DNA of 64,000 bases from Saccharopolyspora oryzae (GTDB lineage Bacteria; Actinomycetota; Actinomycetes; Mycobacteriales; Pseudonocardiaceae), in contig NZ_JAQGLA010000001.1 of the NCBI RefSeq assembly GCF_027853915.1, forward strand, positions 62,001 through 126,000, written 5' to 3'. Each line of letters begins with the position of its first letter. Positions within the stretch are counted from its first letter, which is position 1. The translations under genes and the position numbers were made by a program. Shown one piece after another: positions 45,559 through 54,909 of the stretch. The notes below the pieces were generated by a model. It was not told the origin of the DNA, searched no databases, and saw only the letters and a list, made by a program, of their open reading frames with translations.

Positions 45559-46785
45559 GTGCCAGCCAGACAACTGCGCAGGAGATCGGTCTTCGCCAAG
45601 ACGGCGGTCGCGACTTCCGTGGCCGCGATGGTCTTCACCGGAAGCGTCAGCGCGGAACCGGAGGAGGACTCGCTGTCGGCCAGGCCCGGACCGGCCGGAA
45701 CGACGTTCTGGGACGTCCACGAGCAGCCTCCGGAGACGGCGAAGCCCGGCGACATCTACTGGGTCCAGCCGCGGTCCGACGCACCGAGCGGAGCCCGGGG
45801 GTGGAACGTCATCTACGTCTCGGAGATCCAGCCCGGCGTCGAGAAGTACGTGTCCGGCGAGATCTACGTGCCAGCGGGCAAGAGCCACACCCCGCGGGAC
45901 GTGGTGCTCTGGAACCACGAGACGACCGGATCGGCCGACAGTTGTGCGCCCTCCCGCAGGAGTCTGGGCGAGGGCGACCAGTCCCGGGTACCGGCCATCC
46001 GAGCTCTGCTGGACCAGGGGCACGTCGTCGCGATGAGCGACTACCCCGGGCAGGCGCTGCCCGGCCCCTCCCACTACATGGTCGGCCAGGACAACGCGCG
46101 GGCCTCCCTGGACATCCTGCGCGCCGTGCGGAACCTCCCCGAGCTCAACGCGTCCAACAGGTTCGTCCAGTACGGCTGGTCTCAGGGCGGCCAGACGACC
46201 ATGCACGTCGAGTCGATCGCACGGACCTACGCCCCGGAGTTCGAGGGGCTGGGATCCGCGCTCATCGCGCCCGCCGTCCGGATCCGCGATCTGACGCTCA
46301 ATTCGATGCAGAGCCCCGAACTGGCAGGGTACGTCATCGCCACGCTGCCCGGGATCAAGGCCGCTCATCCGCAACTGCGCTACAGCGACTTCCTCACCGG
46401 CGAGGCCATGGAGCAGCTACCGGTGCTGGCCGACGGGTGCTTCGACATCTGGGACAGCGCCAGCGCATTGCGCGACCCCTACCAGCCGGACGCCATGTCC
46501 CCTGACAGCGCTTGGTCGAAGGCACTCACCGAAGTGGACGACTTCCGGCCCGCGGGCTCGATACCCTTCGCCATCTACCAGGGCTCGGCCGACACGACGA
46601 CCCCGGTCGAGCTGACGAACCGCGAACGCACGGCCCTGTGCGCGGCAGGGTCCTCAGTGGACTACCAGGAGTTCGACGGGCTCGACCACGAGTCCGTCGT
46701 CCCCGAGGCCGCGGAGCGCTTCCCCACCTGGGCCGCGGATCGGTTCGCCGGCACACCGGCGCCGAACAACTGCCCCCAGGGCTGA
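45559..46785 (+). CDS. secreted LIP-type lipase
   Basis: 408 residues. A Sec signal peptide with a basic head and a hydrophobic core ends at about residue 32 (GSVSA-EPEED). The alpha/beta hydrolase matches the secretory lipase (LIP) family: nucleophile Ser208 in YGWSQGG, an Asp in YQGSADTTTP and a His in GLDHESVVP. It would release fatty or other acids outside the cell. GTG start with GGAGAGAAG upstream. A terminator follows, so it closes the first part of the cluster. Confidence 0.88.
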   Translation: MPARQLRRRSVFAKTAVATSVAAMVFTGSVSAEPEEDSLSARPGPAGTTFWDVHEQPPETAKPGDIYWVQPRSDAPSGARGWNVIYVSEIQPGVEKYVSGEIYVPAGKSHTPRDVVLWNHETTGSADSCAPSRRSLGEGDQSRVPAIRALLDQGHVVAMSDYPGQALPGPSHYMVGQDNARASLDILRAVRNLPELNASNRFVQYGWSQGGQTTMHVESIARTYAPEFEGLGSALIAPAVRIRDLTLNSMQSPELAGYVIATLPGIKAAHPQLRYSDFLTGEAMEQLPVLADGCFDIWDSASALRDPYQPDAMSPDSAWSKALTEVDDFRPAGSIPFAIYQGSADTTTPVELTNRERTALCAAGSSVDYQEFDGLDHESVVPEAAERFPTWAADRFAGTPAPNNCPQG

Positions 46786-46803
46786 TCCATCGGCCCACCA
46801 CGC

Positions 46804-46840
46804 CGGTCGGGCGCGGGGACCCCGTCGCCGCGCCCGACCG
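46804..46840 (+). terminator. terminator after the lipase gene
   Basis: A 13-bp perfect G/C stem (CGGTCGGGCGCGG with its complement) with an 11-base loop begins 19 bp after the lipase stop and ends 30 bp before the ligase start. Confidence 0.75.
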
Positions 46841-46870
46841 AGCCGGGACATTCCGAAGGAGATCCACCGC

Positions 46871-48364
46871 ATGCGCAACCTTGGCACTGGCACCTGGCCG
46901 TTCCGACGCGTCCGCCTCTCCCCGGACAAGACCGCGATCACCTTCCGAGGCCGCACCACGACTTATCGCGAACTCGACGACCGGGTCACCCGGCTGGCAC
47001 ACGCGCTGCGCTCGCTCGGTGTCCGCAGCGGAGACCGCGTCGCGCTGCTGAGCGCGAACCACCCGGCCTACCTCGAGACGCTGTTCGCAGCCGGGTTGCT
47101 CGGTGCGATCTTCGTACCGCTCAACGCCCGGCTCGCCGCACCCGAAGTGGAGTACGCGTTGCGCGACTCGGGCGCCGCAGTGCTCATCCACTCCCCAGCG
47201 CTCGACGAGGTCGCGCGGTCCGCCGCCGGTTCGGCGACCCGCGTGGTGCTCGACGACGCCGGCTACGAGGCGCTGATCGCAGACGCCGACTCGTCCCGCA
47301 TCGACGAGCCGGTGTCCCACGACGATCCGTGCTTCATCATGTACACCTCCGGAACGACCGGCCGCCCCAAGGGGGTGGTCCTCACCCACGGCAACATCGT
47401 GTTCTCCGTGATGAACGCGGTCATCGACCTCGACCTGGACAGCTACGAGGCGGCGCTGGTGTGCGCACCGCTCTTCCACACCGCTGCCCTGGACTTCGTG
47501 GCGCTGCCTACGCTGCTCAAGGGCGGCAACGTGGTCATCGAGGAGGGCTTCGAACCGGGCCGGGTCCTCCAGGTGCTCGAACGCGAGCGGATCACCTACA
47601 CCTTCGGCGTGCCGACCATGTTCGACGCGCTCAGCACCCACCCCGCCTGGGAGACCACCGACCTGACGTCGATCCGGCGGGTGATCGTTGCCGCGGCCCC
47701 CGTCCCACCGCGCACGCTGCGCACCTACACCGGGCGCGGCATCAAGATCTGCCAGGGCTACGGCCTGACCGAGACCGGCCCGGGCGCGCTGATCCTCACG
47801 CCGGACGACGTCGAGCGCAAGCTCGGCACGGCCGGAGTCCCGCACTTCTTCACCGACGTCAGGATCGTCGATGCCGACGGACGCGAGGTGGGCCCCGGCG
47901 AACGCGGCGAAATCCAGATCTGCGGCCCCAACGTCATGCGCGAGTACTGGAACCGGCCGGACGCCACCGACGACGCCTTCACCGACGGCCGGTGGCTGCG
48001 CTCCGGCGACATCGGAGTCGCGGACGCCGACGGGTTCGTCACCGTCGTGGACCGCCTCAAAGACATGATCATCTCCGGGGGCGAGAACATCTACCCCGCC
48101 GAGGTCGAGGCGGCGATCCTCGACATGCCGGGCGTCACCGGCTGCGCGGTCTTCGGTGTGCCGCACGAGAAGTGGGGCGAGGCGGGATGCGCAGCCGTCG
48201 CACTGGACGACGGCTACGACCTCGACCACGAACGGCTCGTCGCGTTCCTCGCGCCCCGACTGGCCAAGTACAAGATCCCCAGAACGCTCGTCGTGGTCGA
48301 CGAAATCCCCCGCAACGCCACCGGAAAGATCCGCAAGGACGAGCTCCGGCGCCTGTTCGCCTGA
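46871..48364 (+). CDS. acyl-CoA ligase (AMP-binding)
   Basis: 497 residues. YTSGTTGRPKG, GYGLTETGPG, VVDRLKDMIISGG and the C-terminal Lys motif RNATGKIRKDEL are all present, so it is a complete ATP-dependent acid:CoA ligase of the long-chain/FadD type. AAGGAG before the ATG. It sits between the lipase and the MHS transporter genes and would activate the acid that the cluster then degrades. Confidence 0.92.
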   Translation: MRNLGTGTWPFRRVRLSPDKTAITFRGRTTTYRELDDRVTRLAHALRSLGVRSGDRVALLSANHPAYLETLFAAGLLGAIFVPLNARLAAPEVEYALRDSGAAVLIHSPALDEVARSAAGSATRVVLDDAGYEALIADADSSRIDEPVSHDDPCFIMYTSGTTGRPKGVVLTHGNIVFSVMNAVIDLDLDSYEAALVCAPLFHTAALDFVALPTLLKGGNVVIEEGFEPGRVLQVLERERITYTFGVPTMFDALSTHPAWETTDLTSIRRVIVAAAPVPPRTLRTYTGRGIKICQGYGLTETGPGALILTPDDVERKLGTAGVPHFFTDVRIVDADGREVGPGERGEIQICGPNVMREYWNRPDATDDAFTDGRWLRSGDIGVADADGFVTVVDRLKDMIISGGENIYPAEVEAAILDMPGVTGCAVFGVPHEKWGEAGCAAVALDDGYDLDHERLVAFLAPRLAKYKIPRTLVVVDEIPRNATGKIRKDELRRLFA

Positions 48365-48400
48365 ACCACCTCCACTCGGATCACGTTCGAAGGAGCCCCG

Positions 48401-49735
48401 ATGTCCGCTGCCGATGCGGCCGAGCACCTCTCGGCACCCGAACGCGCCGAGGAAGCGCGCCGAGTCGTGCTGTCGAGCTACCTCGGCAGCACCCTCGAGT
48501 ACTACGACTTCCTGCTCTACGGCACCGCTGCCTCGCTCGTGTTCGGTCCGGTGTTCTTCTCCGACCTCCCGCCCGCCGCCGGCACGATCGCCTCGCTCGG
48601 CACGTTCGCGGCCGGGTACCTGGCCCGACCTGTCGGCGGAATCCTCTTCGGGCACTTCGGCGATCGGGCCGGGCGGAAGGCGATGCTCATCCTCGCCATG
48701 ACCGTCATGGGCGTCGCGTCCGTCCTCATCGGCCTCGTTCCGCCCGCCTCGGTCATCGGCCCGTGGGCAGCGATCATCCTCGTCACCTTGCGGGTGTTCC
48801 AAGGCGTTGCCATCGGGGGCGAATGGGGCGGCGCCGCGCTCATGGCCCTCGAACACGCTGAACCGAGGCGCCGGGGCTACATGGCCGCGTTCACCAACGC
48901 CGGCGCCCCCACCGGCGCCGTGCTCGGCACGCTCGTGATGACGCTGTTCGCGCTGCTGCCCGAAGACGAATTCATGCTCTGGGGCTGGCGCATCCCGTTC
49001 CTGCTCTCGGCCGTCATGCTCGCGATCGGTCTCTTCGTGCGCAACAAGGTCTCGGAAAGCCCCGTCTTCCGAGCCGCCGCCGAACGTGCCGATGCCGACC
49101 GCGCCGAGAGCAAGAAGGACATCCTGCCGATTGCAGGGGTGCTGCGGCGCCCCAAGGTCGTGTTGCTGGCCGCGGTCGCGTGCCTGGCCAGCTTCGCCCT
49201 GCAGACCGCGTTCACCACGTTCGGAATCACCTACGCCGTCGACCACGGCACGCCGAAACCGGATGCCCTGCTGGGCTTCGCGATCGGCCAGTTCTTCGCG
49301 ATCTTCTTCATCCTCGGTTACGCCCGGCTCTCCGACAGGTTCGGCCGACGCCCGGTGATGCTCTTCGGCCTCGGCGCGATGATCGTGCTGGTCTTCCCGA
49401 CCCTCCAGCTGCTCGCCACGGGGAGTTTCGCCGCTGTCGCCTTCGCTTTCACGCTCTTCACGTTCTGCCACGGCGCCACGTACGGACCGATGGCCGCCTA
49501 CATCTCCGAGCAGTTCGGCACCCGCACCCGCTACACCGGCGCCTCGCTCGGCTACCAACTCGCCACCCTGCTCGGCGGCGGGTTCACGCCGGTCATCCTG
49601 GCTTCCCTGGCCGCAACCTCCGGCAACTCGGTCGTCCCCGTGGGCGGCTTCATCATCGCACTGGGCATCCTCAGCGGCGTTGCCCTCCTCGCCACCCGCG
49701 AGACCAAGGACAACGACCTGACCGCTGTCCAGTAG
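48401..49735 (+). CDS. MHS-family MFS transporter
   Basis: 444 residues with 12 membrane segments and the family motifs STLEYYDFLLYGTAASLVF, GHFGDRAGRK and GGEWGGAAL. It is the last gene of the SDR/MaoC/ligase run, 36 bp after the ligase, and probably imports the acid substrate. It is the third MHS paralogue in this window, and it differs clearly from the other two. Confidence 0.9.
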   Translation: MSAADAAEHLSAPERAEEARRVVLSSYLGSTLEYYDFLLYGTAASLVFGPVFFSDLPPAAGTIASLGTFAAGYLARPVGGILFGHFGDRAGRKAMLILAMTVMGVASVLIGLVPPASVIGPWAAIILVTLRVFQGVAIGGEWGGAALMALEHAEPRRRGYMAAFTNAGAPTGAVLGTLVMTLFALLPEDEFMLWGWRIPFLLSAVMLAIGLFVRNKVSESPVFRAAAERADADRAESKKDILPIAGVLRRPKVVLLAAVACLASFALQTAFTTFGITYAVDHGTPKPDALLGFAIGQFFAIFFILGYARLSDRFGRRPVMLFGLGAMIVLVFPTLQLLATGSFAAVAFAFTLFTFCHGATYGPMAAYISEQFGTRTRYTGASLGYQLATLLGGGFTPVILASLAATSGNSVVPVGGFIIALGILSGVALLATRETKDNDLTAVQ

Positions 49736-49746
49736 TCCCACCGGCT

Positions 49747-50382
49747 TCACGCGCTCAACTCGAGGAGTTTCCTGCCGGTGCTCGTGGTGACGAGCAGCTT
49801 GGCGACCTGGTCGCGAGGAATCGAGGACGCTCCGGACAGCCGGGCCTCCCCGGTGGGGGTTCGCGACCACGTGGCGGCCTGGTCCATGCGGCCGTCGCTG
49901 GCCACCACCCACGCCACGAAGCGGTCGTCGGGCGGCAGGTCCTCCACGTGCAGGGACACCGCAGTCCCCCACGGACGGCTTTCCAACTTGCCGTGCCCGT
50001 GCGAGGTCACACCGACCGCGGCCACCAGGTCGGCGCCCTGCGGTGACCAGGAGGCCGCGGCCATGCCGCCGAGCGCTCCCGCACCGAGCAGGACCGCTGC
50101 CGCCGCGGCCAGCAACCACCTGCGCTTGCGCGGTGACGCCGGTCGTTCGGTGCGGGCTTTCAGGATCAGCTCCGCCCACATCGATTCCGGCGGTTCGACC
50201 GGCTCCGGCGGCGGACCGGCGCGGTGCAGCAAGCCGGGCAGGCCCGCGTAGCCGGACAGCTCTTCCCGGCACTCGGCGCAGCGGCCGAGGTGCTCCTCGA
50301 GCTGTCGGCGCTCGTCCGGGTCCAAACCGCCGAGCACGTAGGCCCCCAACAGCTCGCGGATCGCCGCGTGCTCCTCGTTCAC
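49747..50382 (-). CDS. RskA-type zinc-finger anti-sigma factor
   Basis: 211 residues. The N-terminal about 75 residues form an anti-sigma zinc finger with His-x3-Cys-x2-Cys (HLGRCAEC). One membrane helix is at about 88-110 (RRWLLAAAAAVLLGAGALGG), and the outside domain resembles the RskA C-terminal domain (SLHVEDLPPDDRFVAWV). Its GTG start overlaps the sigma-factor stop by four bases, the classic coupled sigma/anti-sigma pair. It would hold the sigma factor at the membrane until signal-driven proteolysis. Confidence 0.88.
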   Translation of the reverse strand: MNEEHAAIRELLGAYVLGGLDPDERRQLEEHLGRCAECREELSGYAGLPGLLHRAGPPPEPVEPPESMWAELILKARTERPASPRKRRWLLAAAAAVLLGAGALGGMAAASWSPQGADLVAAVGVTSHGHGKLESRPWGTAVSLHVEDLPPDDRFVAWVVASDGRMDQAATWSRTPTGEARLSGASSIPRDQVAKLLVTTSTGRKLLELSA

Positions 50383-50888
50383 CGGACAACCCCCATTTCT
50401 TCCAAGGTCATTCTCAACGATCGGACCGCGTAGTAGGCGCGGGACTTCACCGTTCCTCGCGGAATGCCGAGCTGCTCCGCCGTTTCGGCCACGCTGAGCC
50501 CCTGGAAGTACAGCGCGACGACGACGGTGCGGTGCTGGGCGGACAGTCGTTGGAGCGCCTCGCCGACGAGCCAGCCGTCCAGCATCCGGTCCAGACCGTC
50601 GGCGGCCGGCAACGATTCGACGGCACCGTCGTCGCGCACGAACCGCGGGCGGCGCTGGTCGGCACGCCAGTCGTCGATCAGGATGTTCCGCGCGATCGAG
50701 AACAGGTACGACCGCGGGTCGCCGCGGTCGGGGTCGATCGAATCCAGATTGCGCCACGCCCGCAGCAGGGTCTCCTGCACGACGTCCTCAGCGCGCTGCC
50801 GATCGGCCGTGTACCGCAGGACGAACGCGATCAGCATGCCTCCGTACTCCTCGTACATCGCGCGGAGCAGTTGCTCGTTCGCTGTCAT
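50379..50888 (-). CDS. ECF sigma factor
   Basis: 169 residues. Region 2 (YEEYGGMLIAFVLRYTADRQRAEDVVQETLLRAW) and region 4 (LSAQHRTVVVALYFQGLSVAETAEQLGIPRGTVKSR) are canonical; its coupling to an RskA-type anti-sigma gene suggests a SigK-like pair. GGAGTG before ATG 50888. Its own regulon is unknown; the adjacent exported proteins are candidates. Confidence 0.92.
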   Translation of the reverse strand: MTANEQLLRAMYEEYGGMLIAFVLRYTADRQRAEDVVQETLLRAWRNLDSIDPDRGDPRSYLFSIARNILIDDWRADQRRPRFVRDDGAVESLPAADGLDRMLDGWLVGEALQRLSAQHRTVVVALYFQGLSVAETAEQLGIPRGTVKSRAYYAVRSLRMTLEEMGVVR

Positions 50889-51127
50889 CGCACTCCGTCC
50901 AGCATCGACCGATCCCTCCTGCACCCGGGTGTACGTCGCGAACGCACCCGCGGTTCGGGGATCCGCCGGCTGATTTTCCCCTTGAACCGATCGACGGCGG
51001 CGGTCAGCAGCCGCTCTACTGCTTCGCCCAGGACACAGCGACCGGAGACACCGAGGATGCAGGTCTGGTACCTCGGTCGACCCCGGAGGTGAAGCGATCA
51101 AGACCGCTGCACCGGCAGGTCGACTGC

Positions 51128-51168
51128 GAACCGGTCGCCCGTGGCCACTTCCCACGGGCGACCGGTTC
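51128..51168 (-). terminator. strong terminator hairpin
   Basis: A perfect 17-bp stem (GAACCGGTCGCCCGTGG with its complement) and a 7-base loop lie just after the haloperoxidase-like gene on the minus strand. It also separates that gene from the sigma-factor gene. Confidence 0.85.
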
Positions 51169-51175
51169 TCGCACA

Positions 51176-52459
51176 TCACCGCAGCAGCTGGAAAGCCATT
51201 CGCACGTCGTGCTCCGCGACATCGCGACCGAGCACCACACCGGCTTCGTCAGCGGTCCGCGTGTGCAGACCGGACCAGACCCGGGCGTCGACCACTTCGG
51301 CGGTGAGCTGCGACCATTCCGCGTAAGTGCGGTACTCCCCCGGAGCCGTCGAGCTGCCGATGGTGACGGCTTCGTCCGGTCCTTCGCCGGTCAGCGCCGT
51401 CAACACGGCTTCCGCTGCCCCGGCATAGGTGTTGTGCCCGCTGGGGTAGTCGGGGTGCAGCGGCGTCGTGGCCTCCGGCGTCCAGCCCGGGTCCGGCGTG
51501 GTGCCCGGATCACCGTCACCGTCGTCAGCTGCCCGGATGGCCGTGACAGGCCGCCAGCGGGCGTAGGTGTACTTGCTGTCGGAAGCGGCGATCTGCGTGT
51601 CCACGAGGGCGACGTTGAAGATCGCCACCATGCCGACCCGCTGGAACAACGGCTGCCGCGACTGTTCAAGCGCAGCCCGCAAAACCCCGGTGTAGGCCTG
51701 CTGCGTGGACTGCTCCCAGAACTTCGCCGTCCTGGTCTGCTCGTCAGTGCGCACCGCGCTGCCCGAGACGCCCAACGCGCGAACCTCGGCCAGATCGGCC
51801 CGGTAGCGCTCGGAGCCGAGCTCGGGCGGCGGCCCCAACCGGAACTGCGCCGGGTCGTCGAGCAGGAACGGCTTCGCGTACCTCGATCCGGCCTGGATGG
51901 CGGCCCCGTACGTCGGCGGCGTGGGCTGCCAGACCCCGGGACCCGGCGCCGGGGGTTGGTACGGCCCGTTGACCGATTCCGGATCCAATCCGTCGTTCGC
52001 TCGATCCGCGAGCACGACGCGCGCCTGCTCGCGGCCGACGCGAACGCCTCGGTCCTCAGCGGGACCGTCCGGGATCCGGTCCAGGGTTCGCTCCAGCGCA
52101 GCGTTCAGCTCCGCCTGGCGACTCGGCACCAGTTCCGACAGCGCAGCGTGGACTGCTGATGCGATCGCCGCCTGCTCGTACTCCTGCGGTTGCCCCACCC
52201 CGAGGTCAGAGCGGACCGCCCGGGCCGCGGCGAGCCAGGACACCGCCCACACGCGGTTCTTCGTGACCTGCGCCGATGCCGGGATGCCCGCCGCGTCCAC
52301 GGTTGCGGCGGACACGTCGTACCACTCCAAAGCCACATCCACAGCCGGCTGGCCGATTGCGGATGGCACCGCGACCGTCGTTCCGACCACCACCGACACG
52401 GCGGCCAAGGCGGTGCTACCTCTGGACGCCCACCCTCGTTCGAACAAGCCTCTTCCCAT
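51176..52459 (-). CDS. exported vanadium haloperoxidase-like protein
   Basis: 427 residues with a signal peptide at about 1-36. The vanadate/phosphate-binding motifs of the haloperoxidase/PAP2 superfamily are present: KYTYARWRPVTAIR (K-x6-RP), HPDYPSGHN and RVWSGLHTRTAD. In this family the enzyme oxidises halide with peroxide or acts as a phosphatase; bacterial secreted members are often of unknown substrate. It faces the LVIVD gene across 239 bp and ends next to the ECF sigma gene. Confidence 0.85.
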   Translation of the reverse strand: MGRGLFERGWASRGSTALAAVSVVVGTTVAVPSAIGQPAVDVALEWYDVSAATVDAAGIPASAQVTKNRVWAVSWLAAARAVRSDLGVGQPQEYEQAAIASAVHAALSELVPSRQAELNAALERTLDRIPDGPAEDRGVRVGREQARVVLADRANDGLDPESVNGPYQPPAPGPGVWQPTPPTYGAAIQAGSRYAKPFLLDDPAQFRLGPPPELGSERYRADLAEVRALGVSGSAVRTDEQTRTAKFWEQSTQQAYTGVLRAALEQSRQPLFQRVGMVAIFNVALVDTQIAASDSKYTYARWRPVTAIRAADDGDGDPGTTPDPGWTPEATTPLHPDYPSGHNTYAGAAEAVLTALTGEGPDEAVTIGSSTAPGEYRTYAEWSQLTAEVVDARVWSGLHTRTADEAGVVLGRDVAEHDVRMAFQLLR

Positions 52460-52698
52460 GTGCAGCTCCTCCGTCGGCGTTCACCTCTCGGTGCCACGTA
52501 CGACGACAGCGGCGAGCAGGTTCACCACCAATCCGATTCCGACCATCCGGTCTGCCGCGCTGAGCTCACTTCCTGGCGGGGCTTCGAGCAGGGAACTCCT
52601 GGTGTCCCTGCGGTTTCGGCGCAACGCCCGCGTATCCGTCCGCGCACCGGGTCGTTGCGCTTGGTGGCGGGGATAGCGTCGGCTGCGGGAGGTCGTCC

Positions 52699-54180
52699 GT
52701 GTCTCAGGGGTGGAGTCGGACATCGCTGCGCCTGCTCGGCGCGCTCGCGGCGGTGGCGTTGCTGGTGTCCTCCTCGGAGGTCCTGACCGCGGCGGCCGAC
52801 GGGCCGGTGGACACGACCGTGCCGCGTGCGGAGTGCGGGCCGGGATCGGCCCCGGAGACCGGGCTGCAGGGGCAAGTGCCGCTGGCCGACCGGCAGAGCG
52901 GGCGCAGTAGCCAAGCGCCCTACCAGTGCAATCTGGAGCTGCTGGGCCAGTTCCAGGGGCAGGGCCAGGCGACGGTCGGGGCTTCCTACGGCCACTGCCA
53001 GTACCTGGGCACGATCGTCACCGGATCGCCGCGCGCGGAGCGGCCCGGGGTGAACGTCGTCGACTTCTCCGACCCCGCGCAGCCGGAGCTGACCGATTCG
53101 CTGGTCAGCCCCGCCACGGTGGGCGGCACGTGGGAGACGTTGAAGGTGAACGAGGAACGCGGCCTGCTCGCCGCGGTTTCCACCGGGATCCTCACCGGAG
53201 GGGTGTTCTTCTCCGTCTACGACGTCAAGACCGACTGCGCGCATCCCCGCCTGCTCAACAGCGTCGCCGGAACGCAGCTGACGCTGCCGATGCCGACGCC
53301 CGGCCACGAGGGCGGGTGGGCGCCGGACGGGCGGACCTACTACGCCACCGGCGCCGTGGGCGGCACGATCGCCGCCATCGACGTTGCCGACCCGGCCAGC
53401 CCGAGCGTGGTGTTCGTCGGCACCACCGGCTTGTCCAACCACGGCTTCGGGGTCAGCGCCGACGGCAACCGGCTTTACGTGGCCAGCGCGCTGCCCGCCG
53501 GGATCACCACCTTCGACGCCAGCGACGTCCAGCGGCGCAAGCCCTTTCCGCTGTTGCGCCGGATCTCCGACATCAGCTGGCAGGACGGGCTGATCACCCA
53601 GCACGCGATCCCCTTCACCGACGGCGGCCGGCCGTACCTGGTGGTGGCGGACGAGTTCGGCTCCGGCGGGGTGCGAATCATCGACATCTCCGACGAGCGC
53701 GCCCCGAAGACCGTCCGCCAGCTCAAGCTGGAGATCAACCGGCCGGAGAACACCGCCCTGCGCGCCGAGGACACCGCGCGCAACGGGATCTTCGGCTACG
53801 AGGCGCACTACTGCACGATCGACCGGCCCGCGGACCCGACCGCGCTGGCCTGCGGCTGGGTGCAGTCCGGCATCCGGGTGTTCGACATCCGCGAACCGGA
53901 CCGGCCGCGGGAGATCGCCTACTTCAACCCGCCCGGACAGGTCGGGCAGAACGCGCGGCTGGTGAACTCCGCGCACGCCACGGTTCCGGTGGGTGCCACC
54001 GTCTCCGACATCAGCAACGGCAACGTCGGCAACCCCCCGCTGAACCTCGGCCCGACCGACCTGACGGCGGACTGGTGCATGTCCCCGCCCCGGTTCGTCG
54101 GCGAGCAGTTGTGGGTTTCCTGCGACGACAACGGCGCCCTGGCGTTGCAGTTCACCAACGACGCCTACCCGCTGCGATGA
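52699..54180 (+). CDS. secreted LVIVD beta-propeller protein
   Basis: 493 residues. Signal peptide about 1-33. Repeats such as GVNVVDFSDPAQPEL, IAAIDVADPASPSVV, VRIIDISDERAPKTV and IRVFDIREPDRPREI mark an LVIVD beta-propeller, a cell-surface or secreted fold of unknown function. Several Cys residues could form disulfides. GTG start with GGGAGG upstream. Its stop overlaps the DUF305 start, so the two are coupled. Confidence 0.85.
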   Translation: MSQGWSRTSLRLLGALAAVALLVSSSEVLTAAADGPVDTTVPRAECGPGSAPETGLQGQVPLADRQSGRSSQAPYQCNLELLGQFQGQGQATVGASYGHCQYLGTIVTGSPRAERPGVNVVDFSDPAQPELTDSLVSPATVGGTWETLKVNEERGLLAAVSTGILTGGVFFSVYDVKTDCAHPRLLNSVAGTQLTLPMPTPGHEGGWAPDGRTYYATGAVGGTIAAIDVADPASPSVVFVGTTGLSNHGFGVSADGNRLYVASALPAGITTFDASDVQRRKPFPLLRRISDISWQDGLITQHAIPFTDGGRPYLVVADEFGSGGVRIIDISDERAPKTVRQLKLEINRPENTALRAEDTARNGIFGYEAHYCTIDRPADPTALACGWVQSGIRVFDIREPDRPREIAYFNPPGQVGQNARLVNSAHATVPVGATVSDISNGNVGNPPLNLGPTDLTADWCMSPPRFVGEQLWVSCDDNGALALQFTNDAYPLR

Positions 54181-54785
54181 ACCGCCGCGTCCTGGCCGCG
54201 CTGGCAGCGCTGGCGGTGTTCGGGATCGGCCTGCTCGCCGGCACGTCGCTGCGCGGCGGCGGTGACGCGCAACGCACCTCTCCCAGCGCCGCCGACGTCG
54301 GGTTCAGCCAGGACATGATCGTGCACCACCAGCAGGCGGTGACCATGGTGCAGCTGGTCCGCGGCAAGCTGAGCCCGCAGGTGGATGCCGCAGCCGAGGC
54401 GATCGCGGCCGACCAGCTCCGCGAAATCGGCCGGATGCAGGGCTGGCTGGTGCTCTGGGAAGCACCTCAGATCGCGGAAGCGCCGATGTCCTGGATGGGC
54501 GGCGCGCACCACCACGGCGAAACCCCCATGCCGGGCATGGCTTCCATGCCGGAGCTCAACCAGCTCGGTTCGAGCACCGGGACCGACGCCGACGTCGTCT
54601 TCCTGCAGCTGATGATCCGGCACCACCAGGGCGGCGTCGACATGGCCGCCGCGGCCGCGCAGCAGGTGTCGAACCCGCACGTGCGCGACCTGGCCAACGC
54701 GGTCGTCGCCGAACAGCAGCAGGAGATCGGCACGTTGACCCTCTTGCTGCAGCAATCCGGTGCGCAGCCGCTGCCCGCCCGCTGA
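54177..54785 (+). CDS. DUF305 protein
   Basis: 202 residues. An N-terminal membrane helix (about 5-24) anchors or exports a DUF305 domain with two His-His motifs (MIVHHQQAV and MIRHHQGGVD) and a His/Met-rich linker (GGAHHHGETPMPGM). These residues suit copper or iron binding, and DUF305 proteins are often linked to metal handling. Coupled (ATGA) to the LVIVD gene. A metal role is inference. Confidence 0.85.
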   Translation: MNRRVLAALAALAVFGIGLLAGTSLRGGGDAQRTSPSAADVGFSQDMIVHHQQAVTMVQLVRGKLSPQVDAAAEAIAADQLREIGRMQGWLVLWEAPQIAEAPMSWMGGAHHHGETPMPGMASMPELNQLGSSTGTDADVVFLQLMIRHHQGGVDMAAAAAQQVSNPHVRDLANAVVAEQQQEIGTLTLLLQQSGAQPLPAR

Positions 54786-54789
54786 TCTG

Positions 54790-54808
54790 CGCCCCTCCGC
54801 ACGGGGCG
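54790..54808 (+). terminator. weak terminator-like hairpin
   Basis: A 6-bp G/C stem (CGCCCC/GGGGCG) with a 7-base loop lies a few bases after the DUF305 stop. It is short and without a U-tract, so moderate confidence only. Confidence 0.45.
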
Positions 54809-54909
54809 ACGATCCGATCGTGCTCGCCGAATTCGCGCGTCCGCGGCACATCCCGTTGAGCGGCAGCAGAAGCGAACGCCTTCTGCGGGAAGCTACCTAC
54901 GCTCGACGC

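Noticed and set aside
46526-50389. 1287-codon minus-strand open frame
   Set aside because: Antisense to the clear acyl-CoA ligase and MHS transporter genes; composition is typical of a shadow frame. Only its overlap with the real sigma/anti-sigma region matters, and that is in another frame.
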